From CAVWNR01 sp963756525 (GTDB lineage: Bacteria > Actinomycetota > Actinomycetes > Mycobacteriales > Jatrophihabitantaceae): a stretch of DNA of 64,000 bases. Location of the stretch: the NCBI GenBank assembly GCA_963756525.1, contig CAVWNR010000007.1, positions 5,585 to 69,584 on the forward strand, in the 5' to 3' direction. Both the position numbers and the translations under genes were made by a program. This document shows, piece by piece, positions 11,047-19,013 of this stretch (position 1 is the stretch's first letter; each line of letters begins with the position of its first letter). The notes below the pieces were generated by a model, which saw only the letters and a list, made by a program, of their open reading frames with translations, did no database searches and was not told where the DNA came from.

Positions 11047-13764
11047 GTGCTGGCCGGCCGGGAGACCGAGCGTGCGGCGATCGCCGCCCTGCTCGACGCC
11101 GCGCGCGCCGGCGCCGGTGGCGCGCTGGTGGTCCGCGGTGTCGCCGGATCCGGCAAGTCGGCGCTGCTCGACGACGCAGTCAGCACCGCTGCCGCTGACC
11201 TGCGGGTGTTGCGCACCTCCGGCGTGGAGTCGGAGTCCCCGCTGGCCTTCGCCGCGCTGCAGCGGCTGCTCTGGCCGTTGCGCGCCCGGGTCGACGCGTT
11301 GGCCGGCCCGCAGCGCAGCGCCCTCGCCGCCGCGCTGGGCGAAGCCGAGGGAGAGGGTGACCGGTTCCTCGCGTTCCTGGGCACGCTGAGCCTGCTCGCC
11401 GACGCCGCCGAGGAAGCGCCGATCGTCGTCGTCGTCGACGACGCGCACTGGCTGGACGACGCGTCCACGGCGGCGCTGCTGTTCGTCGCGCGCCGGCTGC
11501 AGACCGAGCGGGTCGCGCTGCTGTTCGCCGCCCGCGACGGCAGCGAACGCCGCTTCGACGCCGAGGGGGTGCCGAGCCTGACCCTCGGTGGCGTGAGCGG
11601 CGACGCGGCGGACGCGCTGCTTCGCGGGTATACGGCAACCGCCGTCCACCCGGCGTTGCGCGACCAGCTGGTCACCGCCACCGGCGGCAATCCGCTGGCC
11701 CTGGTCGAGCTGGCCGGCGTGCTCAGCGCCGACCAGCTTTCCGGCCGGGCGCCGCTGCCGGCGCAGCTGCCGCTGACCGGCGGGGTGGAGCGCGCCTTCC
11801 TCGATCGGCACCGGCGGCTGTCGGAGTGCGCCCAGCTGTTCCTGCTGGTCGCCGCCGCCGACGACACCGGTCGGCTCACCGTGGTGCGGGCTGCTGCTGA
11901 GCACCTCGGCGTCGGCGAGGACGCCCTCGACGAGCCGGAGAAGGCCGGGCTGCTGCACGTCGACCGCGACGTGCTGTCCCTGTACCACCCGCTGGTGCGC
12001 TCGGCCGTCTACCGGGCGGCTACCAGCGCCCAACGGCGCAGCGCGCATCGGGTCCTCGCCGACACCCTCAGCGGCGACCCCGACCGGCGGGCGTGGCACC
12101 TGGCCGCCGCCACCGACCGCCCGGACGACACGGTCGCCGCCGCACTCGACCAGGTCGGCGAACGGGCCGCCGGCCGAGGCGGCCACGAGGCCGCCGCGGC
12201 AGCGTGGGCCCGCGCCGCCGAACTAACCACCAGTGGCGAAGCTCGAGGCCGGCGGCTGCACTCGGCCGCGTCATCGGCGTGGCTCGGCGGGCACCCGGCA
12301 CGGGCCGCCGCGCTCGCCCAAGCGGCCGCCACCGAACTGGCCGACCCGGCACTGCTGGCGCAGCTGTTGACCCTGCGGGGGCAGATCGAGTGGAACACGC
12401 ACTCCCTCGACGACGGCTACGACCTCATCCTGCAGGCGGCACAAACCGCCGCCGGCGTCGGCGATGCACTCGCGCTCCAGCTGGCCATGCTCGCGGCGTC
12501 GCTGGCCGCGTTCGGCGCACGGTCGCCGCGCGCGGTCGACCTCGAAGCGCTGGTGACCGCTCCGGCGCCGGACGGTCCGGCGCGGGTGCGCGCCGCGCAT
12601 CTCCTGCTGCACGGGTTCCTGGCGGTGGGCCGCCGCGACTGGGCCGCCGCCGCGCAGTCCATCCGCGCCGCCTTCGCGCTGACCGACGCCGACCCGGTCG
12701 ACGATCACGTCCTGCAGCCCAACCTCGGCATGGCCGCGCTGCACATCGACGACGACGAACGCGGCCTGCGGCTGCACGCCGAACAGCTGACCGCCGCCCG
12801 CCGCGCCGGGGCGCTGAGCATGGCCGAACACGCGCTCACCCGAGGCGTGCCGTTCCAGCTGGCCACCGGGGCCTGGACCAAGGCCCTCGCTGCCGCCGCC
12901 GAGGCGCTGCCGCTGGCCGCGAGCACCGGGCACCCCGGGCTCACCGCGCTGCCGACCGCCGAGCTTGCGCTGCTGGCCGCGCTGCGCGACGACACTGCCA
13001 GCGCAGACCGGTACCTCGCCGATCTCACCGCGATCCGTGCGGCTCATCCGATCGGCATCACCGAAGGCCTCGTCGCCGACCTCGAGCACTGGACCCGCGC
13101 GGTGCGCAGCGCCGCGCAGCCGGCGAGCGCGCTGCACCACCTCGAGCAGCTCACGCTGCCCAGCATCACGCGGCTGGCCGCGCCCGACCGACTGGAGATC
13201 GCCGTCCGAGCCGGGCGCGCCGACCTCGCCCGAACCTGGCTGGCCGAGCTTGCTGAGTTCGCCGATGCCACGGGCGTCGCTTCCGCGGTCGCCGCGGCCG
13301 AGCACGGCGGGGCGCTGCTGGCCGGCGGTCCGGCCGCCGAAGACCACTTCCGCCGGGCCCTGGAGGCGCACGCCGCGTCGCCGCGCCGGGCCGCCCGGGC
13401 CCGCACCGAACTCGCGTTCGGTGAATACCTGCGCCGCGCCCGCCGGCGGGTCGACGCCCGCGAGCACCTGCGCAGCGCCCTCGAGCTGTTCGAAGACCTC
13501 GGCGCTGCCGGGTGGGCCAACCGGGCCGCGGCGGAACTGCGCGCTTCCGGGGAGACCGCCCGCCGCCGCGACGTCACGACCGTGACCGACCTGACGCCGC
13601 AAGAGCAACAGGTCACCGCCCTCGTCCGGCAAGGGCTGTCCAACCGAGACGTGGCGGCGCAGCTGTTCGTCAGCCCCCGCACGGTCGACTTCCACCTGCG
13701 CAACGTGTTCGCCAAGCTCGGCGTCAGCTCCCGCGCCGAGCTCGCCGCCCTGCCGCTCGACTGA
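11047..13764 (+). CDS. Large LuxR-family ATPase regulator (LAL type)
   Basis: The 905-residue protein has an N-terminal AAA/STAND ATPase (Walker A GVAGSGKS about 32-39; Walker B VVVVDDAHW about 126-134), a long alpha-helical TPR-like middle and a C-terminal LuxR helix-turn-helix (LTPQEQQVTALVRQGLSNRD onward, about 849-900). LAL regulators activate transcription on binding an inducer. The GTG start sits 7 bases after TAGCGT. The monooxygenase transcription unit directly downstream carries a related sequence element, so it is the likely target. Confidence 0.88.
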   Translation: MLAGRETERAAIAALLDAARAGAGGALVVRGVAGSGKSALLDDAVSTAAADLRVLRTSGVESESPLAFAALQRLLWPLRARVDALAGPQRSALAAALGEAEGEGDRFLAFLGTLSLLADAAEEAPIVVVVDDAHWLDDASTAALLFVARRLQTERVALLFAARDGSERRFDAEGVPSLTLGGVSGDAADALLRGYTATAVHPALRDQLVTATGGNPLALVELAGVLSADQLSGRAPLPAQLPLTGGVERAFLDRHRRLSECAQLFLLVAAADDTGRLTVVRAAAEHLGVGEDALDEPEKAGLLHVDRDVLSLYHPLVRSAVYRAATSAQRRSAHRVLADTLSGDPDRRAWHLAAATDRPDDTVAAALDQVGERAAGRGGHEAAAAAWARAAELTTSGEARGRRLHSAASSAWLGGHPARAAALAQAAATELADPALLAQLLTLRGQIEWNTHSLDDGYDLILQAAQTAAGVGDALALQLAMLAASLAAFGARSPRAVDLEALVTAPAPDGPARVRAAHLLLHGFLAVGRRDWAAAAQSIRAAFALTDADPVDDHVLQPNLGMAALHIDDDERGLRLHAEQLTAARRAGALSMAEHALTRGVPFQLATGAWTKALAAAAEALPLAASTGHPGLTALPTAELALLAALRDDTASADRYLADLTAIRAAHPIGITEGLVADLEHWTRAVRSAAQPASALHHLEQLTLPSITRLAAPDRLEIAVRAGRADLARTWLAELAEFADATGVASAVAAAEHGGALLAGGPAAEDHFRRALEAHAASPRRAARARTELAFGEYLRRARRRVDAREHLRSALELFEDLGAAGWANRAAAELRASGETARRRDVTTVTDLTPQEQQVTALVRQGLSNRDVAAQLFVSPRTVDFHLRNVFAKLGVSSRAELAALPLD

Positions 13765-13780
13765 CGCCACCTTCATCAGC

Positions 13781-13834
13781 ACGAGAAACCTGGCGATTCT
13801 CCCGGCCCGATGCCGGTGACCCGGCTCCTAGCGT
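13781..13834 (+). promoter_or_regulatory. Promoter region of the monooxygenase operon
   Basis: ACGAGAAACCTGGCGATTCT (13781-13800) contains GAGAA...TTCTC and, reversed, matches the TCGCCAGGTTTTCGT element before luxR. A TAGCGT box follows at 13829-13834, the same hexamer as at luxR. Transcription would start near 13841, giving a leader of about 28 bases with GAAGGAG before the ATG at 13869. Confidence 0.45.
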
Positions 13835-13868
13835 CCGATGCACAGCAAGCACCGACGAAGGAGCCGCA

Positions 13869-14957
13869 ATGACTACCGCCATCCGACCTACCACCGACGG
13901 CAGCGAGCTCGATGTGCTCGTCATCGGCGCCGGCCAAGCCGGTCTCGTCGCGGGCTACTATCTGGCGCAGCAGCGGCTGCGGTTACTCATCGTCGACGCC
14001 GGAGAGGCGATCGGGCACGTGTGGCGGTCCCGGTGGGACTCGCTACGGCTGTTCACCCCTGCCAGGTGCGACGCGCTTCCCGGCATGCGCTTCCCGGCCT
14101 CGCCGCAGACGCACCCGACCAAGGACCAGGTCGCCGACTACCTGCGCGCCTACGCCGGCCACCACCGGCTGCCGGTCCGGCTCGGCACCCGGGTCACCGG
14201 CCTGCACCGGACCCCGGGCACCGGAGGGTTCACCATCGCCACCAGCACCGCAACGCTGCGTGCCCGGCAGGTCATCGTGGCGACCGGCCCGTTTCAGCGC
14301 CCCTACACGCCGCCTGCCGCCGAGATCGTCAGCACCGACGTGCTCCAGCTGCACAGCGGCGACTACCGCAATCCGGACCAGTTGCCCACCGACGCGTGGG
14401 TTCTCGTCGTCGGCGCAGCCAACTCCGGCTTGCAGATCGCCGCCGAGCTCGCCGCCACCCACCAGGTGACGGTCGCGGTCGGCACACATCCGCCGCGGCT
14501 TCCGCAGCGCATCGCCGGCCGAGACCTGTTCTTCTGGCTCAGCGCGACCGGACTCATGTCGCTGCCGGCAACCAGCCGGCTCGCGCGCCGCATCCGGGCC
14601 CGCGGCGAGGTGGTCGTCGGCAGCTCACCGCGCGCGCTGCGTCGCCACGGCGTGACCTTCCGGCCCCGCCTGACCACGTTCACCGGCCGCACCGCGCACT
14701 TCGCCGACGACGCCACCGCCGGGGTGGACGCCGTCATCTGGGCCACCGGCTACCGGCCCGACTACCGGTGGCTGCACATCCCCGACGTCGTCGACGGCGG
14801 CCAGGTCCGCCACCTCGGCGGCGTCACCGCGATCCCCGGCCTGTACTTCCTCGGCCTGCCGTGGCAGACGACGCGTGGATCGGCGCTGCTCGGCTTCGTC
14901 GGCCGGGACGCCGACCGGCTCGTCACCCGCATCGCCGCGCACGCCGCGAATCCGTGA
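13869..14957 (+). CDS. Flavin-containing monooxygenase
   Basis: The 362-residue protein binds FAD through GAGQAG (residues 20-25) and NADPH through a second GAANSG motif (about 183), and has the family's ATGYRPDY stretch (about 291-298). The enzyme should oxygenate a small nucleophilic or carbonyl substrate using NADPH and O2. It may be involved in trimethylamine-type, sulfide-type or quinone chemistry; the substrate cannot be told. The start at 13869 has GAAGGAG upstream. The small membrane protein gene follows after 36 bases, so they are probably cotranscribed under the adjacent LuxR regulator. Confidence 0.85.
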   Translation: MTTAIRPTTDGSELDVLVIGAGQAGLVAGYYLAQQRLRLLIVDAGEAIGHVWRSRWDSLRLFTPARCDALPGMRFPASPQTHPTKDQVADYLRAYAGHHRLPVRLGTRVTGLHRTPGTGGFTIATSTATLRARQVIVATGPFQRPYTPPAAEIVSTDVLQLHSGDYRNPDQLPTDAWVLVVGAANSGLQIAAELAATHQVTVAVGTHPPRLPQRIAGRDLFFWLSATGLMSLPATSRLARRIRARGEVVVGSSPRALRRHGVTFRPRLTTFTGRTAHFADDATAGVDAVIWATGYRPDYRWLHIPDVVDGGQVRHLGGVTAIPGLYFLGLPWQTTRGSALLGFVGRDADRLVTRIAAHAANP

Positions 14958-14993
14958 ACCGGCCCGGACACCAGCACTCACAAGGAGAACTCG

Positions 14994-15443
14994 ATGACCA
15001 CGACCCCGATGACCACCACCGCCGACAGGGCTGGCGCCGTCCGGCGCTGGTGGCCGTTCGCCCGGCACTTCCTCGAGATGGTGCTGACGATGGCTCTTGG
15101 CATGATCGCGCTGGATCCGCTGTGGCAGCTCGGGTTAGCTGTGATCGGCGCGGGCAGCCTGCTGCACTACGACACTGTGATGGCGCTGGTCATGGCGACC
15201 GACATGAGCCTTGGCATGGGCGCCTGGATGCGGTATCGCGGCCACGGCTGGCACGCCATCGCCGAGATGAGCGCCGTGATGTACCTGCCGTTCGTGATCT
15301 TCTTCCCGCTGGTCTGGGCCGGCGCCATGTCCGGCGGCTGGATGCTCGTCGCCGGGCACAACCTCATGCTCCCGGCGATGCTCGCCCTCATGCTCTGGCG
15401 GCGAGCCGAATACGGCGCCTGCCACCGGCCCACCACACGCTGA
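14994..15443 (+). CDS. Small polytopic membrane protein
   Basis: The 149-residue protein has about four hydrophobic helices and is rich in Met and His in the membrane region (for example MSAVMYLP and GHNLML). Such proteins are common in actinomycetes and are sometimes labelled FliP-like, but there are no flagellar genes here and the similarity is superficial. AAGGAGAAC lies just before the start. It is cotranscribed with the monooxygenase. Function unknown; the Met/His content could mean metal handling. Confidence 0.7.
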   Translation: MTTTPMTTTADRAGAVRRWWPFARHFLEMVLTMALGMIALDPLWQLGLAVIGAGSLLHYDTVMALVMATDMSLGMGAWMRYRGHGWHAIAEMSAVMYLPFVIFFPLVWAGAMSGGWMLVAGHNLMLPAMLALMLWRRAEYGACHRPTTR

Positions 15444-15526
15444 ACGGATTCCGTGCGCGGACGCGGTAAGAAGGCGCGCCCGGCCGACGCCAACCAAGAG
15501 TCCGGGAAACCACTCCAGGGAGCGTC

Positions 15527-16657
15527 ATGAACCGCATCCGCAAACTGGCGATCGCCGCAACTGCCGGCCTCGCCTCCGCCACCATCGTCGCCCTTCCGGC
15601 GAACGCCGCCACCCCGCACCACTTCCGCCACGCCACCGCGCCAGTGTTCGTGGCGAACGACGACCCCGCCGGAAACGCCGTCGTCGCGTACGACCGCACC
15701 GGCAGCGGCAGCCTCGTCCAAGCCGGCCGCTACCCCACCGGCGGCCTCGGCGGCGTGCTGAACGGGTCGGTGGTCGATCACACCGCGTCGCAAGGAGCAT
15801 TGACCTACGACCGCGACGCGAGCCTGCTCTACGCGGTCAACGCCGGCAGCAACACCATCACGACGTTCGCCGTCCGCGGCGACACGCTCGCCCGGCGGCA
15901 GGTGATCTCCTCCGGCGGCACGTTCCCGGTCAGCGTCACGGCGCACGGCAACCTGGTCTATGTGCTGAACGCCCGCGACGGCGGTTCCATCCAGGGCTAC
16001 CTGCGGGTCGCCGGCGTTGTGGTCCGAATCCCGGCGTGGCACCGCGACCTCGGCCTCAACCCGAACCAGACCCCCGAGTACACCAGCACACCCGGGCAGG
16101 TGGCATTCACCCCGGACGGCCGTCGACTGGTCGTCACCACCAAGAACGGCGGCAACAGCATCGACGTCTTCCGCGTCGGGTACGCCGGTCCGTCGGCGAC
16201 GCCGACCGTCACCTCGCTGCCCGGCACGGTGCCGTTCGCCGTCGCCTTCACCCGCGGAAATCTCGCCGTCGCGGAAGCCGGAGCCAACGCGGTCGCCACC
16301 TTCACCGTCGACCGAACCGGCGCACTCAGCCAGCTCGACTCAGCCGCGACCGGGCAGGCGGCCACGTGCTGGATCGTCGCTGTCGACGGCAGGCTCTATG
16401 TCTCCAACGCAGGCAGCGCTACCGTGTCCGGTTACCAGGTGAATCGGGCCGGCGAACTACGCGCCCTCGGCAACACCGCGACCGATCCGGGCACCGTCGA
16501 CGCCGCCGCCTCCTCCGACGGCCGGTACCTCTACGTGCAGACCGGCGCCACCGGCACGGTCGACGCCTTCCGGATCGACGCCGACGGCACGCTCACCCGC
16601 GTCGGGTCGATCACCGTTCCCGACGGGGTCGGCGGAGAAGGCATCGTCGCCCTCTGA
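15527..16657 (+). CDS. Secreted beta-propeller, lactonase-like
   Basis: The 376-residue protein has a signal peptide (MNRIRKL, then a hydrophobic stretch ending ANAA near 28) and repeated blades with the pattern LLYAVNAGSNTI, LVYVLNARDGG and LYVSNAGSATV, as in the 6-phosphogluconolactonase-like (Lactonase, YncE-type) beta-propellers. The exported location makes a role in sugar-lactone metabolism doubtful; many exported members bind or scavenge at the surface. GGGAGCG precedes the start. It lies 83 bases after the membrane-protein gene, in the same direction, and a terminator follows. Confidence 0.75.
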   Translation: MNRIRKLAIAATAGLASATIVALPANAATPHHFRHATAPVFVANDDPAGNAVVAYDRTGSGSLVQAGRYPTGGLGGVLNGSVVDHTASQGALTYDRDASLLYAVNAGSNTITTFAVRGDTLARRQVISSGGTFPVSVTAHGNLVYVLNARDGGSIQGYLRVAGVVVRIPAWHRDLGLNPNQTPEYTSTPGQVAFTPDGRRLVVTTKNGGNSIDVFRVGYAGPSATPTVTSLPGTVPFAVAFTRGNLAVAEAGANAVATFTVDRTGALSQLDSAATGQAATCWIVAVDGRLYVSNAGSATVSGYQVNRAGELRALGNTATDPGTVDAAASSDGRYLYVQTGATGTVDAFRIDADGTLTRVGSITVPDGVGGEGIVAL

Positions 16658-16817
16658 CGCTCGGGCCCCAAGCGCTGTTAGGTATCCGGCAGTAGCGGAA
16701 GCGATCCTGCGCCCTGCCCGAGGGGCGGCACAACAAGCACGATGAAACTCAGCGCAACGGCCGCCCTCCCAGGTCTTCAGACGCACGGGCGCGCCGGGGA
16801 CGTTGTCATTCACGCGC

Positions 16818-16854
16818 CGGTGGCGGCGGGGGGAGTGGAGTTGCGCCGCCACCG
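16818..16854. terminator. Hairpin between convergent genes
   Basis: An 11-base stem CGGTGGCGGCG (16818-16828) / CGCCGCCACCG (16844-16854) with a 15-base loop lies in the 219-base gap between the beta-propeller gene and the reverse BNR gene. The rest of the gap shows no gene. Confidence 0.55.
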
Positions 16855-16876
16855 ATGCGCGCTGGAATCGATCCGG

Positions 16877-18787
16877 TTACGGGATCGGCACTGCTGCGGT
16901 GTAGATGTCCTGGTCGTTGGCGAACGGCGCGTTCGGCGCGGAACCGGAGCACACGGTCGGCGGGACGCCGGGGCCGGTGCCGGGGCAGATGAACTCGTCG
17001 ACCGTGCGGGTGTCCGACCAGATCGGGTACGCGGTGCTGTTGGTGGCGTCCACGCCGATGTAGTCGCCCATGAACTGCCCGGAGAACTGGGTGGGCGGTG
17101 GGTTCGACGACGAGGTGACCCGCCGGTGCGCGAAGCTGACCCGGTCGTGCGACGCGGACACGGTGATGTCGGAGTAGCCGGTGGTGTTGTCCGAGCCGTA
17201 CTGGCGGTCGTAGTAGTCCACGACCAGGGTGCCGTTGGCGGTGATCGTGGCGCCCTGCCAGAACTGGTCGGTGCTGGCCTGGCGCGGCGCGTCGGTGACC
17301 ACCGGCAGCAGCCGCGGATCGATCGTCGTGCCGGAGAACGAGCCGCCGCGGTTGGTGGACACGCTGTAGAGGATGTCGTTGTTGCAGCCGCCGGTCTTCA
17401 CCCCGTCATACAGGTTCAGCCCGTCCGCGGCGAACCCGGCCGGGGTGCAGCCCCGCTGCTCGTTGGAGTTGCGGTTGATGTAGGAGCCGAAGGTCACCAC
17501 GACCCGGTTCGGGTCAGTCGGGTCGACCGCCCCGACCGGATAGTTGGTCGCCCGGAACACCGAGTTGTGGCTCGAGCCCTTCTCCGGCACGCAAGCCCGG
17601 CCCGGGTCCGCGCCGGGGCCCTGGTAGGTGTCACAGTCGGGCAGGTCGTAGTAGTCGGCGACCTTCACCGGCCGGCTGAAGCTTCGCCCACCGTTGGTGG
17701 AGCGGGCGATCAACATCTGGTTGCGGTTGTCCTTGCCGGTGACCACGTTGTTGAAGTTGGCGTAGACGACGTACAGCGTGCCGTCGGGCGCGGTGAACGG
17801 CTGGGAGAACTGGTTCTGGTTGCACCGCCCCTGCGGAGTGGGCAGGCCGAAGCTGTTGCCACACAGCGCGGTGTCGCCGCTGACCAGCACCGGGGCGGAG
17901 AAGCTTTCGCCGTAGTCGTCGGAGTAGGCCTCATAAATGTAGGCCGTGCCGTCCGCGGCGAACGTCGTCCAGGACACATAGATCCGGTCGGCGAAGCGGC
18001 TGCCCGGGTGGTTGTCGACGGTCATCTCCGCCTTGTCGATCAGCACATTCCCGGCTCCGGCGATGTCGTTGTGCTCGGCGACCGGCCGGCCCGGGAAGTT
18101 GAACGACGCCCCGTCGGTGTGCGTGGAACGGAACAGGAAGAACCCGCTGGACTGGTCCGGGTTCGGGGAGGTGCCGCTGCCACGGTTGAACAGCTGGCAG
18201 GACAGGTACGCGTTGCCCTTGGTGTCCCAGGCGACCGTGGTGTCCCCGCCGGCCTGCCAGTACTCGCGGGCCGCCCCGACGAAGTCGCCTCGGGTGAACC
18301 CGTTCGGCGTGGTGGTATCCGCCCACGTCTTGCCGCCGTTGAGCGAGTACGAGACGCCGCACGTCCCGTCACCGCGGCGATAGTCGTTGTAGCTCGCGAT
18401 TAAGTGCGCCGGGTTATTGGGATCGACCGCCGCCCAGGTCTCGTTCTGCGCCTGCCCGCGGCCCTGCAAATCCGAGTCGGACTGGTTGAGGCAGTTCTGA
18501 TTCACCTTCACGTTGCTGCCCCGCCGCGCCGGGCAGCCGTTCGGGCCCGGCATCTGCGGCACCGTCAGCGCCGGAGCAGGGGCCAGCGGCGCCGCGACCC
18601 GCGGCTGGGTCTGTGGCCCAAGTTCGGCGGCCAGCAGGCCCGAGACATGCCGTTTTTGGATCGGGTTCAGACTCTGATAGCCGAACGGCTGCGCGCCGGC
18701 ATTCGGCGCCCCGACCGTGACCAGGGCCGCGACCGTCAGCGCCCCAGCGCCGAGCAGTGCAGTCACACGACGTCGTGTGTTCCTCAT
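16877..18787 (-). CDS. Secreted BNR-repeat (sialidase-fold) protein
   Basis: The 636-residue protein has a signal peptide (MRNTRRR, hydrophobic stretch, NAGAQ) and several Asp-box type repeats: LNGGKTWAD, DYGESFSAP, NGGRSFSRP and NRGGSFSG. These mark the six-bladed BNR/sialidase fold. No complete sialidase arginine triad or catalytic Tyr/Glu set could be assigned, so it may be a non-hydrolytic binding protein. The start at 18787 has AGGGGGAT upstream; a further upstream ATG at 18961 has no site and would bury the signal peptide. Confidence 0.72.
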   Translation of the reverse strand: MRNTRRRVTALLGAGALTVAALVTVGAPNAGAQPFGYQSLNPIQKRHVSGLLAAELGPQTQPRVAAPLAPAPALTVPQMPGPNGCPARRGSNVKVNQNCLNQSDSDLQGRGQAQNETWAAVDPNNPAHLIASYNDYRRGDGTCGVSYSLNGGKTWADTTTPNGFTRGDFVGAAREYWQAGGDTTVAWDTKGNAYLSCQLFNRGSGTSPNPDQSSGFFLFRSTHTDGASFNFPGRPVAEHNDIAGAGNVLIDKAEMTVDNHPGSRFADRIYVSWTTFAADGTAYIYEAYSDDYGESFSAPVLVSGDTALCGNSFGLPTPQGRCNQNQFSQPFTAPDGTLYVVYANFNNVVTGKDNRNQMLIARSTNGGRSFSRPVKVADYYDLPDCDTYQGPGADPGRACVPEKGSSHNSVFRATNYPVGAVDPTDPNRVVVTFGSYINRNSNEQRGCTPAGFAADGLNLYDGVKTGGCNNDILYSVSTNRGGSFSGTTIDPRLLPVVTDAPRQASTDQFWQGATITANGTLVVDYYDRQYGSDNTTGYSDITVSASHDRVSFAHRRVTSSSNPPPTQFSGQFMGDYIGVDATNSTAYPIWSDTRTVDEFICPGTGPGVPPTVCSGSAPNAPFANDQDIYTAAVPIP

Positions 18788-18993
18788 GGGGATCCCCCTA
18801 CGCGTGGGCGAACTGTGTCGCCGGATGCCGCACGCCGGTCTCGCGCCCTCCTTCCCGCCACGCCGGGTCATCACGGCCACGTCGCGGGCTACCCGAATCG
18901 ACCAATCCCCAGGCGTCGGCTCCGGCACACCGCACGCTAGACCCACGCACAGGCGGCCCACAAGGCCTGACCAGCGAGCCAGCCCAGCCAGAT

Positions 18994-19010
18994 CGGCGAG
19001 ACGCTCGCCG
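18994..19010. terminator. Short hairpin after the alpha-galactosidase gene
   Basis: CGGCGA (18994-18999) and TCGCCG (19005-19010) form a compact stem with loop GACGC, just after the stop of the reverse-strand GH27 gene at 19014. Confidence 0.35.
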
Positions 19011-19013
19011 GCG

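Noticed and set aside
14994..15443. FliP-type flagellar export protein
   Set aside because: Length and helix pattern differ from FliP and there are no flagellar genes; the label is a common misassignment for this protein type.
18788..18797. GGGGATCCCC palindrome as an operator of the BNR gene
   Set aside because: It overlaps the ribosome-binding site directly before the start and is explained by it; no second copy was found.
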